Of a stretch of 64,000 nucleotides of DNA, positions 1-11,492 are shown piece by piece; positions within the stretch are counted from its first letter, which is position 1, and each line of letters starts with the position of its first letter. Where the stretch lies: the NCBI GenBank assembly GCA_019022495.1, contig JAFEKR010000009.1:310001-374000 (forward strand). The letters are read 5' to 3'. This DNA is from Epichloe hybrida. Lineage: Eukaryota > Ascomycota > Sordariomycetes > Hypocreales > Clavicipitaceae. Position numbers and translations under genes: made by a program. The notes under the pieces are model-generated. The model saw only the letters and a list, made by a program, of their open reading frames with translations, had not been told where the DNA came from and made no database searches.

Positions 1-1
1 C

Positions 2-1259
2 GAGGATGACCGTATCCAGGCGCAGGAGAGTGCCAAGAAAGTTGAGGATGCAGATGAGAGCGACGAGAGCGAAGCTGAGGATCCCATGATGCTTCAGCGC
101 GAGGCCAAGGACTGGAAGGTAAGCGTCTGCCCGCCATATTCGCTCCGCCTCTGCACATGCAAGATTCACTTGGAATGCCGTGGAACTGACCTCTGTGTTT
201 CTCATTGCTGCTGCATAGACCCAAGACCACTACAAGATTCTCGGAATCTCCAAGTACCGCTGGAAAGCCACGGAGGACCAGATCAAGAAGGCCCACCGCA
301 AGAAGGTCCTCAAGCATCACCCCGACAAGAAGGCTGCTCAGGGTCGCACTGAAGATGACCAGTTCTTCAAGTGTATTCAGAAGGCGACTGATGTTCTTCT
401 TGATCCCGTCAAACGTCGCCAGTACGACTCGGTCGATGAGGACGCCGATGTCGAGCCCCCAACCAAGAAGCAGCTCCAGAAGGGTGACTACTACAAGCTC
501 TGGAGCAAGGTGTTCAAGTCAGAGGCGCGTTTCTCCAAGAACCATCCTGTCCCCTCATTCGGGAGTGCCGATGCTACCAAAGAACAGGTCGAGGATTTCT
601 ACAACTTCTGGTACAACTTTGATAGTTGGCGTAGCTTCGAGTACCTTGACGAGGATGTCCCAGACGACAATGAGAACCGTGATCAGAAGCGCCATGTTGA
701 GAGAAAGAACACCAATGCCCGCAGGAAGAAGAAGGCCGAGGACAACGCCCGCCTCCGCAAGCTGCTGGATGAAGCGTCCGCTGGCGATGAGCGTATCAAG
801 CGTTTCCGACAAGAGGCCAATGCCTCCAAGAACAAGAAGCGTCTGGAAAAGGAGGCTGCCGAAAAGAAGGCTGCCGAAGAAGCGCAGGCTAAAAAAGAGG
901 CTGAGCAAAAGGCCAAGGCCGAGGCCGAGGCCAGCTTGAAAGCTGACCGTGAGTCGGCAAAGAAGGCCAAGGAGGCCGCCAAGAACGCCGTCAAGAAGAA
1001 CAAGCGTGTGCTCAAGGGGTCTGTCAAGGATGCCAACTACTTTGCTCCTGGCGAGGCTTCTGCTGCGCAGATTGACGCCGCGTTGGGAGATGTCGAACTC
1101 ATTCAGGGCAAGATTGATCCCGATGAGATTGCGGCTCTAGCTGGTAAGCTTAACGGTCTCACCGTTGCCGAGAAGATCAAATCCGTCTGGGCCGACGAGG
1201 TGAAGAGATTGGTCGATACTGGCAAGCTCAAGCACGACGAGGTTAGAACCCTGGCATAG
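2..1259 (+). CDS. zuo1: zuotin, ribosome-associated DnaJ-type co-chaperone (5' truncated by window)
   Basis: Partial gene, open at the left edge: exons <1-118 and 219-1259, with an intron at 119-218 (GTAAGC donor, CATAG acceptor, phase 0). The second exon opens with a J domain that carries the HPD signature in KHHPDKK. A region like the zuotin homology domain follows (FWYNFDSWRSFEYLDED), then a long Lys/Glu/Ala-rich charged helix (about 720-1010) typical of the rRNA-binding part of Zuo1, and a C-terminal helical domain ending in RTLA. In the family, Zuo1 pairs with Ssz1 as the ribosome-associated complex and stimulates the Hsp70 Ssb on nascent chains. No SANT/Myb repeats follow, as expected for fungal zuotin and unlike animal DNAJC2. 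The N-terminal part lies outside the window. The identification rests on the J domain plus the characteristic downstream order and is secure. Confidence 0.93.
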
Positions 1260-3128
1260 ACTACGTTGTGTGTGGCCATCTCTCGTGTGGTCGAACGTGT
1301 TCAAAAGGAGGGCGAAATGGTTGAAGTGATATGATTATCCAAGATTTAATTCTACATAGATGACACGGGAAACCATAGGAGAGAGCGCACAATCATGACT
1401 GGATGTACTCCAAATAACGACCCTTGCGCTCGGAGGGAGATATTTGTTGACTTTAAAGCTTTCCATCGCAAGATTGTTTCCGTGGTGTAATGAACGCCGT
1501 CCGTGTCTCAACGCTGGCCATATTACCAATCGCCGTCAAAATTCGGTAGTCACGCGAGTTGGGCTGCCTTGAATCTATGCGCAGAGTCACGGAGCCAGAC
1601 TTCTTAAAAACAAGCAGCGTCGCACGCCCAATGCCCTAATGAAAGGGGCAGCCCAGATACCGCAACTATTGAGATGATCCCGAAGGAAGTCCCTAAAGGA
1701 GCAGACAAAAAAGCAAAGAACCTTTGAGGAACCTAAAAGAAAAAACAGGAACAAGTTGTGTGTGGATGAGGTAGACGAATCATCGGACTGAGCTACGGGC
1801 TAATAAGCATTCATGTAGTCAGCCCGAGACCTGCGTCGAAACAAGATGATGAACTCGTCAACCGACATTGCTTTTTCAGGTCCCTGGTACTAGAGCCCCC
1901 ATTCTTTTCCGGCACAAGCTGCGCGCCACCGAGGCAACTTTCTTATGTATGCAAGATCTCGCCGTAACTCATATCAACGTGCGATTCACACACAACTTGG
2001 GAGTATGTAGTACTCCTACATAATTCGCCTTGACTCCGGTTTGGCTCACATCCCTACGAATAACCAGCTTGCTTGGGGTTGTTCAGTCCAGGCACCAGAC
2101 GGACGAGACAAGAACTTCCTCTGACGTCACACAGGGGACAACAGGGTGGGTGAATCAGCTACTTCTCCCGGCCACACACACGGCCGGGGAAAGTGAACCT
2201 CCTTCTGCCGGGGTGGCGGCGCGTTGTCTGTCGGCGCTAGCTTCTAGCGCCGCGCCTTATGCTCCGGGGTGCTAGCGTGCTTATGTACATTACGCGCACA
2301 TGCAAGCCGTGGAGTGAGAGTAATAAGTGGCTAGTGCCCTACATAGACATTGACTGGCCTTCTTTTGACTCGCCCCGATGCTTGGAGATGGTTGCCACAC
2401 GCTGCAGGGGCTCTGGGGCGAAGTTGAGCGGTTGCAAGACAGTACACATAACATGCGGGACATATCCCGTAATCGAACCCTGACTTTTCATAAACCCTAC
2501 CCCCAACTAACCCCCGAGTAGTGTATTAGTGTATGGTGTAGTATTGTTAACCCTATGTATTTGCTTTTAATTATAGCTATTATTTAGATTTATTTTCTCT
2601 TTTTCCCTATAATTTCTAGTGGAGCATCCCCCATGTCATCTATTCGCCACAAGGAGGCAATTAGCGAAGGGCACATCTATTTTTCAGGGTCCTGAGTTGT
2701 CTCCCAATTCCGGTCTCCACCTCGCCACCTTCCCGCTCATCCCTCGCTCGGAGACAATGGGATTTTCTGCCATTTTCCCATGTCCAGGTTGAGCTCTCTG
2801 GAATTCGCTATCAGAGCTCCGCCCTCTGAGATCTGTCTGTTCAGTGTCTTGTTCTCTCACAAGACATTTGAGGGGGGGGGAGAAATCGCTTTCGTCAACT
2901 TATCTTTCTCACCTTGACGTATTCTTACCACACTCATCCGTCAGCTTCCACAGTTCCACACGTGTTCCCACTCATGGCCTGACCTTTGAAAATTAACATT
3001 GCCCACTCCAAGATCCAGTCCAATCTTGGCCCTGTCAACAACACGCGCCATCATCAGCCGGAAATCTTTGGTCCTACGTTCTGACTTGTTTGTTCCGTTT
3101 TCAACTCCAGATACTTCAACGACCATTC
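1260..3128. other. intergenic region with a small AT-rich patch and GC-rich hairpins
   Basis: I see no supported gene. The stretch holds a perfect CRE-type palindrome TGACGTCA at 2122-2129, a perfect 8-bp-stem hairpin (GGCGCTAG, 3-nt loop) at 2233-2251, a GC-rich patch at about 2160-2275, and a T-rich patch at about 2520-2620 that resembles a small RIP-affected remnant. Open frames here are short and have no recognisable domains. Confidence 0.6.
2122..2129. promoter_or_regulatory. perfect CRE palindrome TGACGTCA
   Basis: An exact 8-bp ATF/CREB-type bZIP site lies 1.0 kb upstream of the GATA-finger gene and 0.86 kb downstream of the zuotin stop. Function is inferred from the motif only. A single 8-mer match can occur by chance. 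Confidence 0.3.
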
Positions 3129-3871
3129 ATGTCTGTGGCCTCTTCTCCAGCCGGCGGCGGGGGAGGACCGGTCTCGTTCCATCGGAGGAGTCGCCGTCCA
3201 CGACACGAGGCCCCGCCTCACGGAGGTTCTGGAGCCGCTAGCGTCAAATTGTCATTGAATGCCTTGAGACTCGGCGAAAGCTTTGATACGGTATGTTGCC
3301 ATCCTCGTCGAAGTCATCCATCGCTAGCCGCATGTCTTCCCGCGGCAAGCACGTACGTGTCGCCCGATTGCTCATATCTTCGTTTTGCACTGTCCAGATC
3401 AAACTCGACGTCGGCCTCCTAGCATGGCACGTCGGGCATTTCCCGACAGAGAATGATTCGACGATGGCCGAGAACGTGAGCGAGGATGACTTGTACGCAA
3501 TTCTCGAACTATCGCAAAACATTGGCATCAACGTCGACCGAATATTCGCTCTTCGAAATCAATATGGAGACCATACGGATACCGGAAGTAACGCGGAAGA
3601 AGCACTCAGCCCTCCACCAGGAAGCCACCTATACACTCACAACAACCCTGACTGCGCGAGCAGAGATGGCTACGACATCAGGCACGGTTTCCGAGTTCCG
3701 ACGAAGCGACCACGAAGTCCCAGCTGCCGCACGTGCTCTACGGATCATACACCGAAATGGCGAAATGGTCCGGCAGGTCCTGGCACGTTATGTAACGTCT
3801 GTGGGCTGATATATGCCAAGCGGAGGGGCAAGGTTCGAGCGAAGCTTGCAAGGCAACCTTCCTCGTGTTGA
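3129..3871 (+). CDS. small GATA-type zinc finger protein
   Basis: Exons 3129-3290 and 3398-3871 give a 211-aa protein. The intron (3291-3397) has a GTATGT donor and a CCAG acceptor, phase 0. The first exon is a Gly/Arg-rich N-terminus. The C-terminus has one GATA finger at about residues 164-189: C-x2-C-x18-C-x2-C with the family core TPKWR and LCNVCG, followed by a basic tail (AKRRGKVRAK). The x18 spacing is the less common fungal variant seen in NsdD/white-collar-like fingers, and the finger also sits at the extreme C-terminus as in NsdD proteins. The protein is much shorter than NsdD (over 400 aa), so orthology is not claimed. Presumed role: nuclear DNA binding at GATA sites. A start at 3293 without splicing is possible but needs a less natural N-terminus. 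Confidence 0.72.
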
Positions 3872-4415
3872 TTTGAAATTGAAAAGAATGGTCGAATGCA
3901 AAATTGCGGGAGAGGGTGAGAGTCCTATCCTATCCTTTGTTCCTTGTTCTCGAATGATACCAAATGCATCCTACTTTCCGTCTCGGCCGGATTATACCCC
4001 ATCTCGCAGTCAGGTAGTTGTTGGTTACTCAGCTAGTCAAAGAAGACGTTTCTCGCACGCCACGAGGGATGTTGCAAGTAGTTTTTTGGCATGCGGAAAC
4101 ACCATATCCTCAAGCAAATTCCCACGTTGAAATTTCTGTAAATCGGGATCCACATGGCCGGCTCGCTCTGGACCCCGGCTCCACTTTGCGTTGGCACCTG
4201 CGCACGCTCTTCATTCAGGATGGGATTTCTTTTCCTTTCTCCTTTGTTCGCCCCTCAATCCCAATATAAGTGTCCAGTGTCATTTCACAAGTCCACGGTG
4301 CCCGATTTGGAAGCCGTAGAAAAGCCGATGCAAATTTGCGTCATACACCTTGATGTAATGATATTTCACGCCCATCTTTCACGCCAAGTGGGTGTCAAGT
4401 GTGATATTTCCCGCC
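3872..4415. promoter_or_regulatory. upstream region of the hybrid histidine kinase gene
   Basis: This 544-bp intergenic stretch separates the GATA-finger stop from the histidine kinase start. A CCAATATAAG element (about 4259-4268) sits about 150 bp before the kinase ATG and could serve as a CCAAT/TATA-like promoter element. No coding feature is supported. Confidence 0.35.
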
Positions 4416-7400
4416 ATGGCCGTTAGTGCTGCTGCCGAGGAAGTACGTGAGCGCGAGACCTTCCGGTTCGTCCTAACTCTTGAGCCTAATAACAGTGCAA
4501 TGTAGAACTATCCCGGCACATATTCAAAACTAATCTTCACTATCCCATCCGCAGATACGACTCGCCCTTGATCAATCTCGTGTTCCCCGACGCAAACGAC
4601 ACGGCCGTTTTCCCATCGGAGCTCACACCAGACCCCGCCCTGACTGCCTTTGCCCAGCTTGGTGTTTTGCGCCTTGACGGCTGTCGAGCCCTGATTTCGC
4701 TCTTCGACAAAAAGCACCAGTACGTCGTTGCAGAAGCCACTCCGACAACACCTCTTTTCCCCGGCATCTGTGCGGTGCATCAACCGACCGGTCGAGATGG
4801 ACTTGCCGAGCGACTCCTCCTCTGGGGCACGTCCCTTCCCAGGGTTTCTAGCATCTGCGAACATGTGCTTTTAGCATCAAATGGGGAGAATGGAGCCGAC
4901 AAATCCGTCCTCGGCCAGGACAAACCAGACGATTTGCCAGTAACTATAGTGGGTGATCTGGTCAATCACCAGGCAAAATGCTGCGGCCGAACCGTCTGTC
5001 CTTTGTGGCCCGACTACAGATTTTATGCTGGGGTGCCTCTGCGAACCCCGCGCGGTATTGACATTGGTGTCTTTTGTGTGTTCGACACCGAGGCTCGTTT
5101 GGACTGCAACCGGAGCGTTGTACCAATCATGCAGGATCTTTCCAGGACCATCATGGGCTACTTGGAGACTCGACGTCTCAGGGATGGACAGCGGCGGGCG
5201 GACCGTATGGTTCGTGGCGTTGGGAGCTTCGTGCAAGGCAAATCAACCACTTCAGGCTGGGAGCCTGCTCCCACTGATGTATACACCAGAGCGGCCGAGG
5301 AAAGAACCTCCTCGAGAACGCCAAAGGCTGAGATACGTGAGCAGAAGAACAGTGAGGGTAAACACGATGGTAAGCTTATTTCGCGTCGTACTGATTTGCT
5401 TTCGAATTGCAGGCAAGCATTTCTCCAGGGTGTGTGGGGGGGGGGCTTTGCTAATGGCCGAGCTACTCGTCTAGACTCGAAATCTCGATCATCAAGCGCG
5501 CACAGCGATGGGAGCGCTCATGTGAATGATGGCTCAATGCGGTCGGTAGAGCACATCTTCTCGAAGGCTGCCAAAATCATTCGAGAGTCAATCGAAGCCG
5601 ATGGATTGTTATTTTTGGATGCTGGTATATCGTCATTCGGAGGGCTGGCAAGTACTAGCGGCATTTCAGGGGTGCCCAGTGTCGAACGTCGCTCATCCGC
5701 TACAAGCATGTTCTACGCGCCCGGCGACTTGAACATCGGGCCTTGCTGCAAAGTGCTGGGGTTCTCTACATCCTCGAACTCGAGCATCGATGGCCACCAT
5801 CAAGACCAAAGTTACAACCAACTTCCCCAACAGGTCCTAAGCGAGTTACTTGCACAGTTTCCAAGGGGCACGGTCGTCCAACAAAGACAAGACAAAGCCG
5901 CCAAGACAATGAGCGAGACGTCGAAACTTGGACACACACGGCTCGAGCAAACAAGCGTTCCGCAAAGCAGCTGCAATCTCACGCAAGAGGCCCAATCAAT
6001 TTGCCCCAAGGGCATCATCGTTGGAGGAAGACGTAGTATAGAGGCTGTGCTCAAAGAATTGCTCCCCGGAGCCTCGAATGTGGCCTTCTTCCCGCTCTGG
6101 GACACGCAGAAACGGCGATGGTACGCGGGCGGATTCGCATGGACAAAGAAATGCTCTCGAGTTTTATCAGTCGAAGGCGAGCTTAGCTATCTTGTGGCAT
6201 TCGGCACAGTCATCATGGCCGACGTCTTTCGAACAGACGCAAAGGCGGTTGAGCGATCCAAAATGGATGTACTCAGCTCCATCTCACACGAGCTTCGCTC
6301 GCCACTACATGGCATTATCCTAGGCGCAGAGCTCCTTCACGACACGGCCTTGGATGCGTTCCAAGGCGATCTCCTGCACTCCGTGGAAACATGCAGTCAT
6401 ACCCTGCTCGACACCGTTGACCATCTGCTGGATTGGAGTGGAGTCAATAACTTTCTTTCTCCAGCACCCGTCCCACAGAACAACGGTCATGTAGAGGAGC
6501 GGGGGCTGAGAAGGGGAAAGGCAGCGTCAATAGAATCTGGTATGATGAATATTGTTTCACGCGTCAAGGTTGACTTGATTGTCGAGGAGGTTGTCGAAAG
6601 CGTGTATGCAGGCCGTATCTTTCAGCTCAGAAGCCTTGGATCCAACAGCGGGCATCATGGCAATTGCTCGGGTGCGAGTGCGAGTGCGAGTGCGAGTGCG
6701 AGTGCGGGTGCGGGTGCGGGTGCCGATTCTGTGCAGAGTGCTGATCTCGTCGACGGCCCTGTGGCGGCCCAGAAAGACTCGGATATTGCGACGATTTGTG
6801 TCGATATCCAACCGAACACGTCATGGGCATTTTACACCCAACCGGGTGCTCTGCGTCGTGTGGTCATGAATCTGGTCAGCAACTCGCTCAAATTTACCAC
6901 CAAGGGGTTTGTCAAAGTTTCACTAGATCAACCTCGACAGGACTCTGCCTGCAAAGACGCGAACCACACGTTTGTGAGGTTGACGGTCACTGACTCTGGC
7001 TGTGGTATCGGGAAATCGTACCTCGAGAGCGACGTCTTCACCCCCTTTATACAAGAAGATACCCTGAAGCCCGGGATGGGTCTCGGGCTGAGTTTTGTAG
7101 AAAGGATCGTAACGGCTCTGAAGGGGACCATCTCGATAGACAGCATAGTCGACAAAGGGACCGTGATCTCGGTGGTGCTGCCGCTCCCTGCTGCGATGCC
7201 AGACATTGCGACGTCGACGTCACCGTTGCAGACTGAAGAATTCGACGCCCAGCGAAACGATTTACGCGGCCTTCGCGTTTTATTGCTCGGCTTCCGCGAC
7301 ACCCCATCGGTCGACCGTGAAGACGGGGTTTTGGGAACAAACGTGGTCGAAAGGGACGCCATGGCGAACATCTGCCGAGATTGGCTGCAGATGCAGGTAG

Positions 7401-8392
7401 TCGACCCGTCCGAAAGCGGTGATCTTGTGCCTGATCTGCTGCTTTGCGACGAATCCTACCTGCAGTTGAGTAATGCACACAACGCGTCGCAACACAACGC
7501 TTCTTCCTCGCCGCCGGCGGTGGTCATCTGCAGGAACGCAATATCGGCTCGTCGACTCACGGGAAACAACGCGTTCAAGCGTCAACCCAACAAGCAATTG
7601 TGGGAATTCAGCGCCCAACCGTACGTCGATCAGACCCCCTTGACGCAGTGCCGCCATCTGAGGGGCCGGTCAGCCATGCTAACGCGATGAACAAACAGGG
7701 TCGGACCACGCAAGCTTGCCAAAGTCCTCGCACTCACCTTCAAGCGGTGGACCGGCCACCAAGCCGCACTGCACCCGATACCATCAGCAGTTCAGACTCC
7801 CGAGGACGAAGAAGGACCACCGCAATTCGGAAACTCCATCAACGATGTGTTCCAACTCAAACGCGGCGGCGACGGGACCCCGGACTCTCCAATGAGTACC
7901 AGCACTATGCAAGAACTCTCGCTCCTCCCTGAACGCATCCGCCGGCCCACACCCCTGACGCCAGTCACGCCTGTTGACCAGTCCCCCATCTGCCATGGCA
8001 TAACAGAGCCAGGAACCAACTTCCTGCTTGTTGACGACAACCCCATCAACTTGAAGATCCTCACTACGTACATGAAGAAACTAAAACTACCCTACAGAAC
8101 TGCCACCAACGGACAGCAGGCGGTAGATGTTTTTGGTCAGGACTCGGGCCGTTACAAGTGCGTTTTCATGGACATCTCCATGCCGGTCATGGATGGCTTT
8201 GAAGCAACGCGGCACATTCGAGCCATGGAGATGGAAAGAAGGCTGCACAGGTGTGCCATTTTTGCCCTGACAGGGCTAGCTTCGGCGGATGCGCAACAAG
8301 AGGCATTCACCAGCGGGATCGACCTGTTTCTCACAAAACCTGTCAAACTGGCCGAGCTGAGCCAGATTCTGTCGGCGCGAGATCTGATGTGA
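4416..8392 (+). CDS. hybrid histidine kinase: GAF, HisKA, HATPase, receiver
   Basis: Best model: exons 4416-4465, 4555-5369, 5475-7620 and 7699-8392, giving 1234 aa. The start gives MAVSAAAEEVRERETFRYD, a typical opening for this fungal family. A GAF-like sensor region spans about residues 30-225. HisKA has the phospho-acceptor His560 in SSISHELRSPLHG. The HATPase domain (about 720-850) keeps its N box (NLVSNSLKF), G1 (DSGCGIG), F box and G2 (GMGLGLSF). The receiver domain near the C-terminus has acidic pocket LLVDDNP, phospho-acceptor Asp1162 (FMDISMPVMDG), and the Thr and Lys (TKP) positions. All catalytic residues are present, so an active cytosolic phosphorelay sensor feeding an Hpt protein is expected. 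No transmembrane segment is seen. The 5370-5474 intron (GTAAGC, GCTAAT branch, TAG) is exactly 105 nt, so retaining it keeps the frame. Its removal is inferred. The ligand is unknown. Confidence 0.9.
6671..6722 (+). repeat. 6-bp coding minisatellite in the histidine kinase
   Basis: Tandem GTGCGA/GTGCGG units encode an alternating Ala-Ser then Ala-Gly tract (about residues 686-704). It lies in the linker between HisKA and HATPase. The unit is a multiple of three, so length changes keep the frame. Confidence 0.9.
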
Positions 8393-8990
8393 TTGGCTGG
8401 GCCAATGGATGAGGGAAGAATGGACAGAACCTGACGAGACAGGAACCCGACGAAATGGAATGAGCTACTGTGGATTTACCCAATTTGATATCCGATCTGG
8501 ATTTTGGCGTGGCTCTCTACGGACGAATGGTACACACGACGCAAGCACATGTAGATAGTTCTGGCCGAGCAACCCCCTGCGCTGGGGCCAGAAAGATGGG
8601 CGTTTCGGTTATTACACAGAAGGGAGCGACGCAGCTTTGGAAGACTTTGAGAACTGTTGTCCTCTGGCTGCTGGTTGGCATTACAATGGTCATGAGCGTT
8701 GTACTTTTTTTCGCTGCAGTTTACGGATTACAAGGGGCAGACAGACAATTGAAGCTTGTCGAAGCCAATGTCCAATGTGTATGTACTCCGTACATGGAAG
8801 GATTTTCCCGACTGCGCTGCTAACCAGATTTGAACATGGACATGGGTGTGTGACAGCCTGATTGCGGGTGAATAAATGATTAGGGATATTACCAGACCAG
8901 CCCGGCCCGCCAGGGATCCGTGCGTGATGTGCTATGTAAAGCCTTCATCTCGAGGTGGATAGTGTCTCACTCGGCCGAAGATGGTTGGAC

Positions 8991-9055
8991 GTCTGGTCTG
9001 GTGGTCTGGTCTGGTCTGGTCTGGTCTGGTCTGGTCTGGTCTGGTCTGATCTGGA
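8991..9055. repeat. (CTGGT)n tandem array
   Basis: About a dozen copies of the pentamer CTGGT with two interruptions. It is non-coding. Confidence 0.9.
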
Positions 9056-10133
9056 CGGGACGTTGTAAAACATGCAGTAGTAGTTGGCGACTAGGCCTAA
9101 GACGGAGTGACCATCTGCAATCCAGGCATCCGTACTACATATATATTTCAAGAAAGACTCAATCAGGTAAAAGTAAACTAGAGATACATTACAGACCCTG
9201 GTTCACGTGACCCCACGAGCTGTATATTACGACTACATAAGGAGGTGATGAGCCTCATCGTCATGATCAAAGTTGTCTTGTTCGGAGGGAGTAAGCACCC
9301 CGCCTTGTTGGTTCGGGCGGCTTCGAGTGAGAGTGAAAAAAAAAAAAAAAAAAAAACGGCAAAATGACGCCAACGCCTTAGCGCCGGCCGAGTGCTCGCG
9401 CGGGCGACGGGAAAACACCCTGAATGGGGGAAAGCTTGCGAGTTGATGGGCTCTGAAACGGCTGCAGGTGGCATTGTGTTTACAGTAGAGGAAGTGGCGG
9501 GCGAACTCTGTCTGCCGAGTTTGGCAGAAAGTACCCGTTCCCACGGCCCGTTGATGGTACGACAAGGTGACGAGGGATAGATGGAGGCAGTGTTGAGCAT
9601 ACAGTACGACCCCCCTGAGTTGATTTATACATCTATAACAGGGGGATGAAGCAAATCAGGCGTTAGCAGGGAAATAGGGGGAGATGGGGGGGGCTAGGAT
9701 TCGTGTAAGTGCCCTAAATTTTCTTCTACTTTATATAGGAAATAAATTTTTTTTTTTTTTTTTTTTTACTCGCGCTATATACACTGTGTGTTTTCCTTGT
9801 AGCTCTCGGGGTATATAGTGTACTTGTAGCTATTGGAGAGGAACGAGAATAATTCAGAAGGGGGAAGTGTATTAGACGCAGTGAGTAGTCTAGCGTACCC
9901 CCAGGGGCCAGGAGTGCCGGGGACCGGGACTTGCACCACGCGACATGATGCTGGATGCTGGGGGGCGATTTTCGGCCGACGAGGCCATCACAGGGATGAT
10001 TGAAGTTCGGGACGGCTGCACGAGGCCTGATCAGGACATGTACATGGAGTGGTCGGGAAAGTCAAAACTTCGTTCACGCTGACCAAAAGGCGTTTGATTC
10101 TCTTTCTCATTATTCATTATTTTATATGTGTGT

Positions 10134-10165
10134 GGGGGGGGGGTAGGGGGTAGGGGGTAGGGGGG
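10134..10165. repeat. G-rich (TAGGGGG)n tract
   Basis: A run of ten Gs followed by three TAGGGGG-like units. It resembles but does not match the TTAGGG telomere repeat. G-quadruplex formation is possible. Confidence 0.7.
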
Positions 10166-10213
10166 ATATTCAGATGGAATGAGAAACTATGGACGCATGC
10201 AAGTAATGCACTA

Positions 10214-11492
10214 TTACGACGATCGAGGTATGCCATGCCGCTCAGAAGTGTCGCAGATCCGCATCAGCCCATTTCCACGGCTGCGACTCTCGAGGAGAGA
10301 CAAGCGCTCCCGCAGGAAGTTGTTCCCGCATATCAGTCTCTCCAGCCACTCTGCCGTCTTTTCGAGAACGACCGACTTGCTCATGTCGCGCTTGGCCAGG
10401 TCGGGAATCATGTCGGCCAGGTCGGCGAAGCCGTTTTTGAGAACGGCGCGGCGCTTCTGTTCCTGGCGGATGTGGTTCCTCCTCCTCTGCTCGATGGATT
10501 GCTTGCCGCGGCGGGGGCGCATGAAGGCCATGCTGTCGTCCGTGTGGGCGCATGCCTGGGGGAGGACGGAGGAGACCTGGTGATGATGATGATGATGATA
10601 TGTTTGCTCGTAGGGAGGAGGGCCTCGCATCTGGTCAAGGGGCTGCTGCTGATGCTGCTGCTGATGCTGCTGATGATGCTGCTGATGATGCTGCTGATGA
10701 TGCTGCGACGGGTTCTCGAGAGGACGGGACCGCTCGGCCTGAGTCCAGTGCATCAGGGACGCGGCCGTCGTGGTGTCGAAGCCCAAGCACCACCTTTCCG
10801 GCAGGGCGGCATTGCTCTCCGTCTCGACGCTGCTCCGGCGGATGTCGTCCCTGAAGTCGTCGAAGGACTGGAAGCACAGGTCGCCCCCGGTGGCGGCGGC
10901 GTGCGCATCCTGCCGCGAGCATTGAGCCCGAGTAGTCCATGCGTCACTCGGCGGCGTGAGGGGGCTGGCCAGCGGCGTGTCATCCACGTCCACGGACCAC
11001 GGGTAGCTGCCGCGCCGTGGCTGGGGACTCTGCGTCATGTCGTGGGCAAAAGAAGGGTCATGATGGTTGCTCACGCGAGGCCCCGTGGGTATTTGCGGCG
11101 GACACTGCAGCTTCCTGTGAGCTGTCTGGAATCGATTCAACGGCGCCTTGTTGTTGCCAGCCACGCCCAGCGAGCCGGCATGAGAGAATGGCAGTCCTCC
11201 GTGAGGCCAGAGGTCGATGCCCCCGGGGAGCAGGATTGGTTCATATTCCTGGAATTTTCCAGGGCTGGACGCAGCAAGCGTCGTGTCTGCGAGATGGGAG
11301 AGAAGAAGGCGTTAGGAGAGCGGAATTTTTTTTTTTTTTTTTTTCGAAAGGAGCATAGTCAAAGCACGGACAAAACGATGGTGTCAAAGCAAAGCAAAAA
11401 CGAGACCAACGAGAAAGGCGAGGGTATGACCGGTTACACATACAGTCCAATGCCCAATGATTCAGCTCATCGGGGTAGTAATTGACCTCCAT
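10214..11492 (-). CDS. bHLH transcription factor with Gln/His-rich region
   Basis: Minus-strand exons 11492-11444 and 11286-10214 give 373 aa. The intron has a GTATGT donor, a CCTAAC branch and a CGCAG acceptor, and it joins codons cleanly (WALD|Y). The start MEVNYYPDELNHWALD is favoured because longer frames lack an ATG. Residues about 284-350 form a bHLH. The basic part RRRNHIRQEQKRR has the His288/Glu292/Arg296 pattern of E-box (CACGTG-type) binders, then helix 1, loop and helix 2 (SVVLEKTAEWLERL). The middle contains a (HHQQ)n tract and a His6 run encoded by CAT/CAG-type repeats. No leucine zipper is obvious. Presumed nuclear dimeric regulator. Targets are unknown, and I do not assign it to Ino2/Ino4, Tye7 or another named family. 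Confidence 0.88.
10578..10716. repeat. coding CAT/CAG trinucleotide repeats in bHLH gene
   Basis: A GAT/TGATGA run (His6 on the minus strand) and a TGCTGATGA-type array (Gln/His-rich on the minus strand) lie within the bHLH reading frame. Length polymorphism would preserve the frame. Confidence 0.85.

Larger units (their letters stand above)
8393..10213. other. intergenic region with simple repeats
   Basis: No convincing gene. It contains a CTGGT pentamer array (8991-9055), a poly-A run near 9335-9356, a poly-T run near 9749-9767 and a G-rich (TAGGGGG)n tract at 10134-10165. Most of it is likely the 3' flank of the kinase gene and the 3' flank of the convergent bHLH gene. Confidence 0.6.

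Noticed and set aside
2450..2490. Minus-strand AGGGTTCGATTACGGG resembling rRNA/tRNA sequence
   Set aside because: Similarity is limited to about a dozen bases, with no neighbouring rRNA or cloverleaf.
5420..5475. Possible frameshift at the G-run in the histidine kinase
   Set aside because: The 105-nt intron with good signals removes the whole region and keeps the frame, so no frameshift is needed.
8470..8823. Frame with a hydrophobic segment after the histidine kinase
   Set aside because: It begins with GTG rather than ATG, lies in the kinase 3' flank and shows no domain or splice signals. The hydrophobic run is likely chance.
9178..9600. Minus-strand frames through the poly-A region
   Set aside because: They owe their length to a homopolymer (poly-Phe) and have no homology-like features.
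10134..10165. Interstitial telomere
   Set aside because: Units are TAGGGGG, not TTAGGG, and only three occur next to a G homopolymer. Called a simple repeat.
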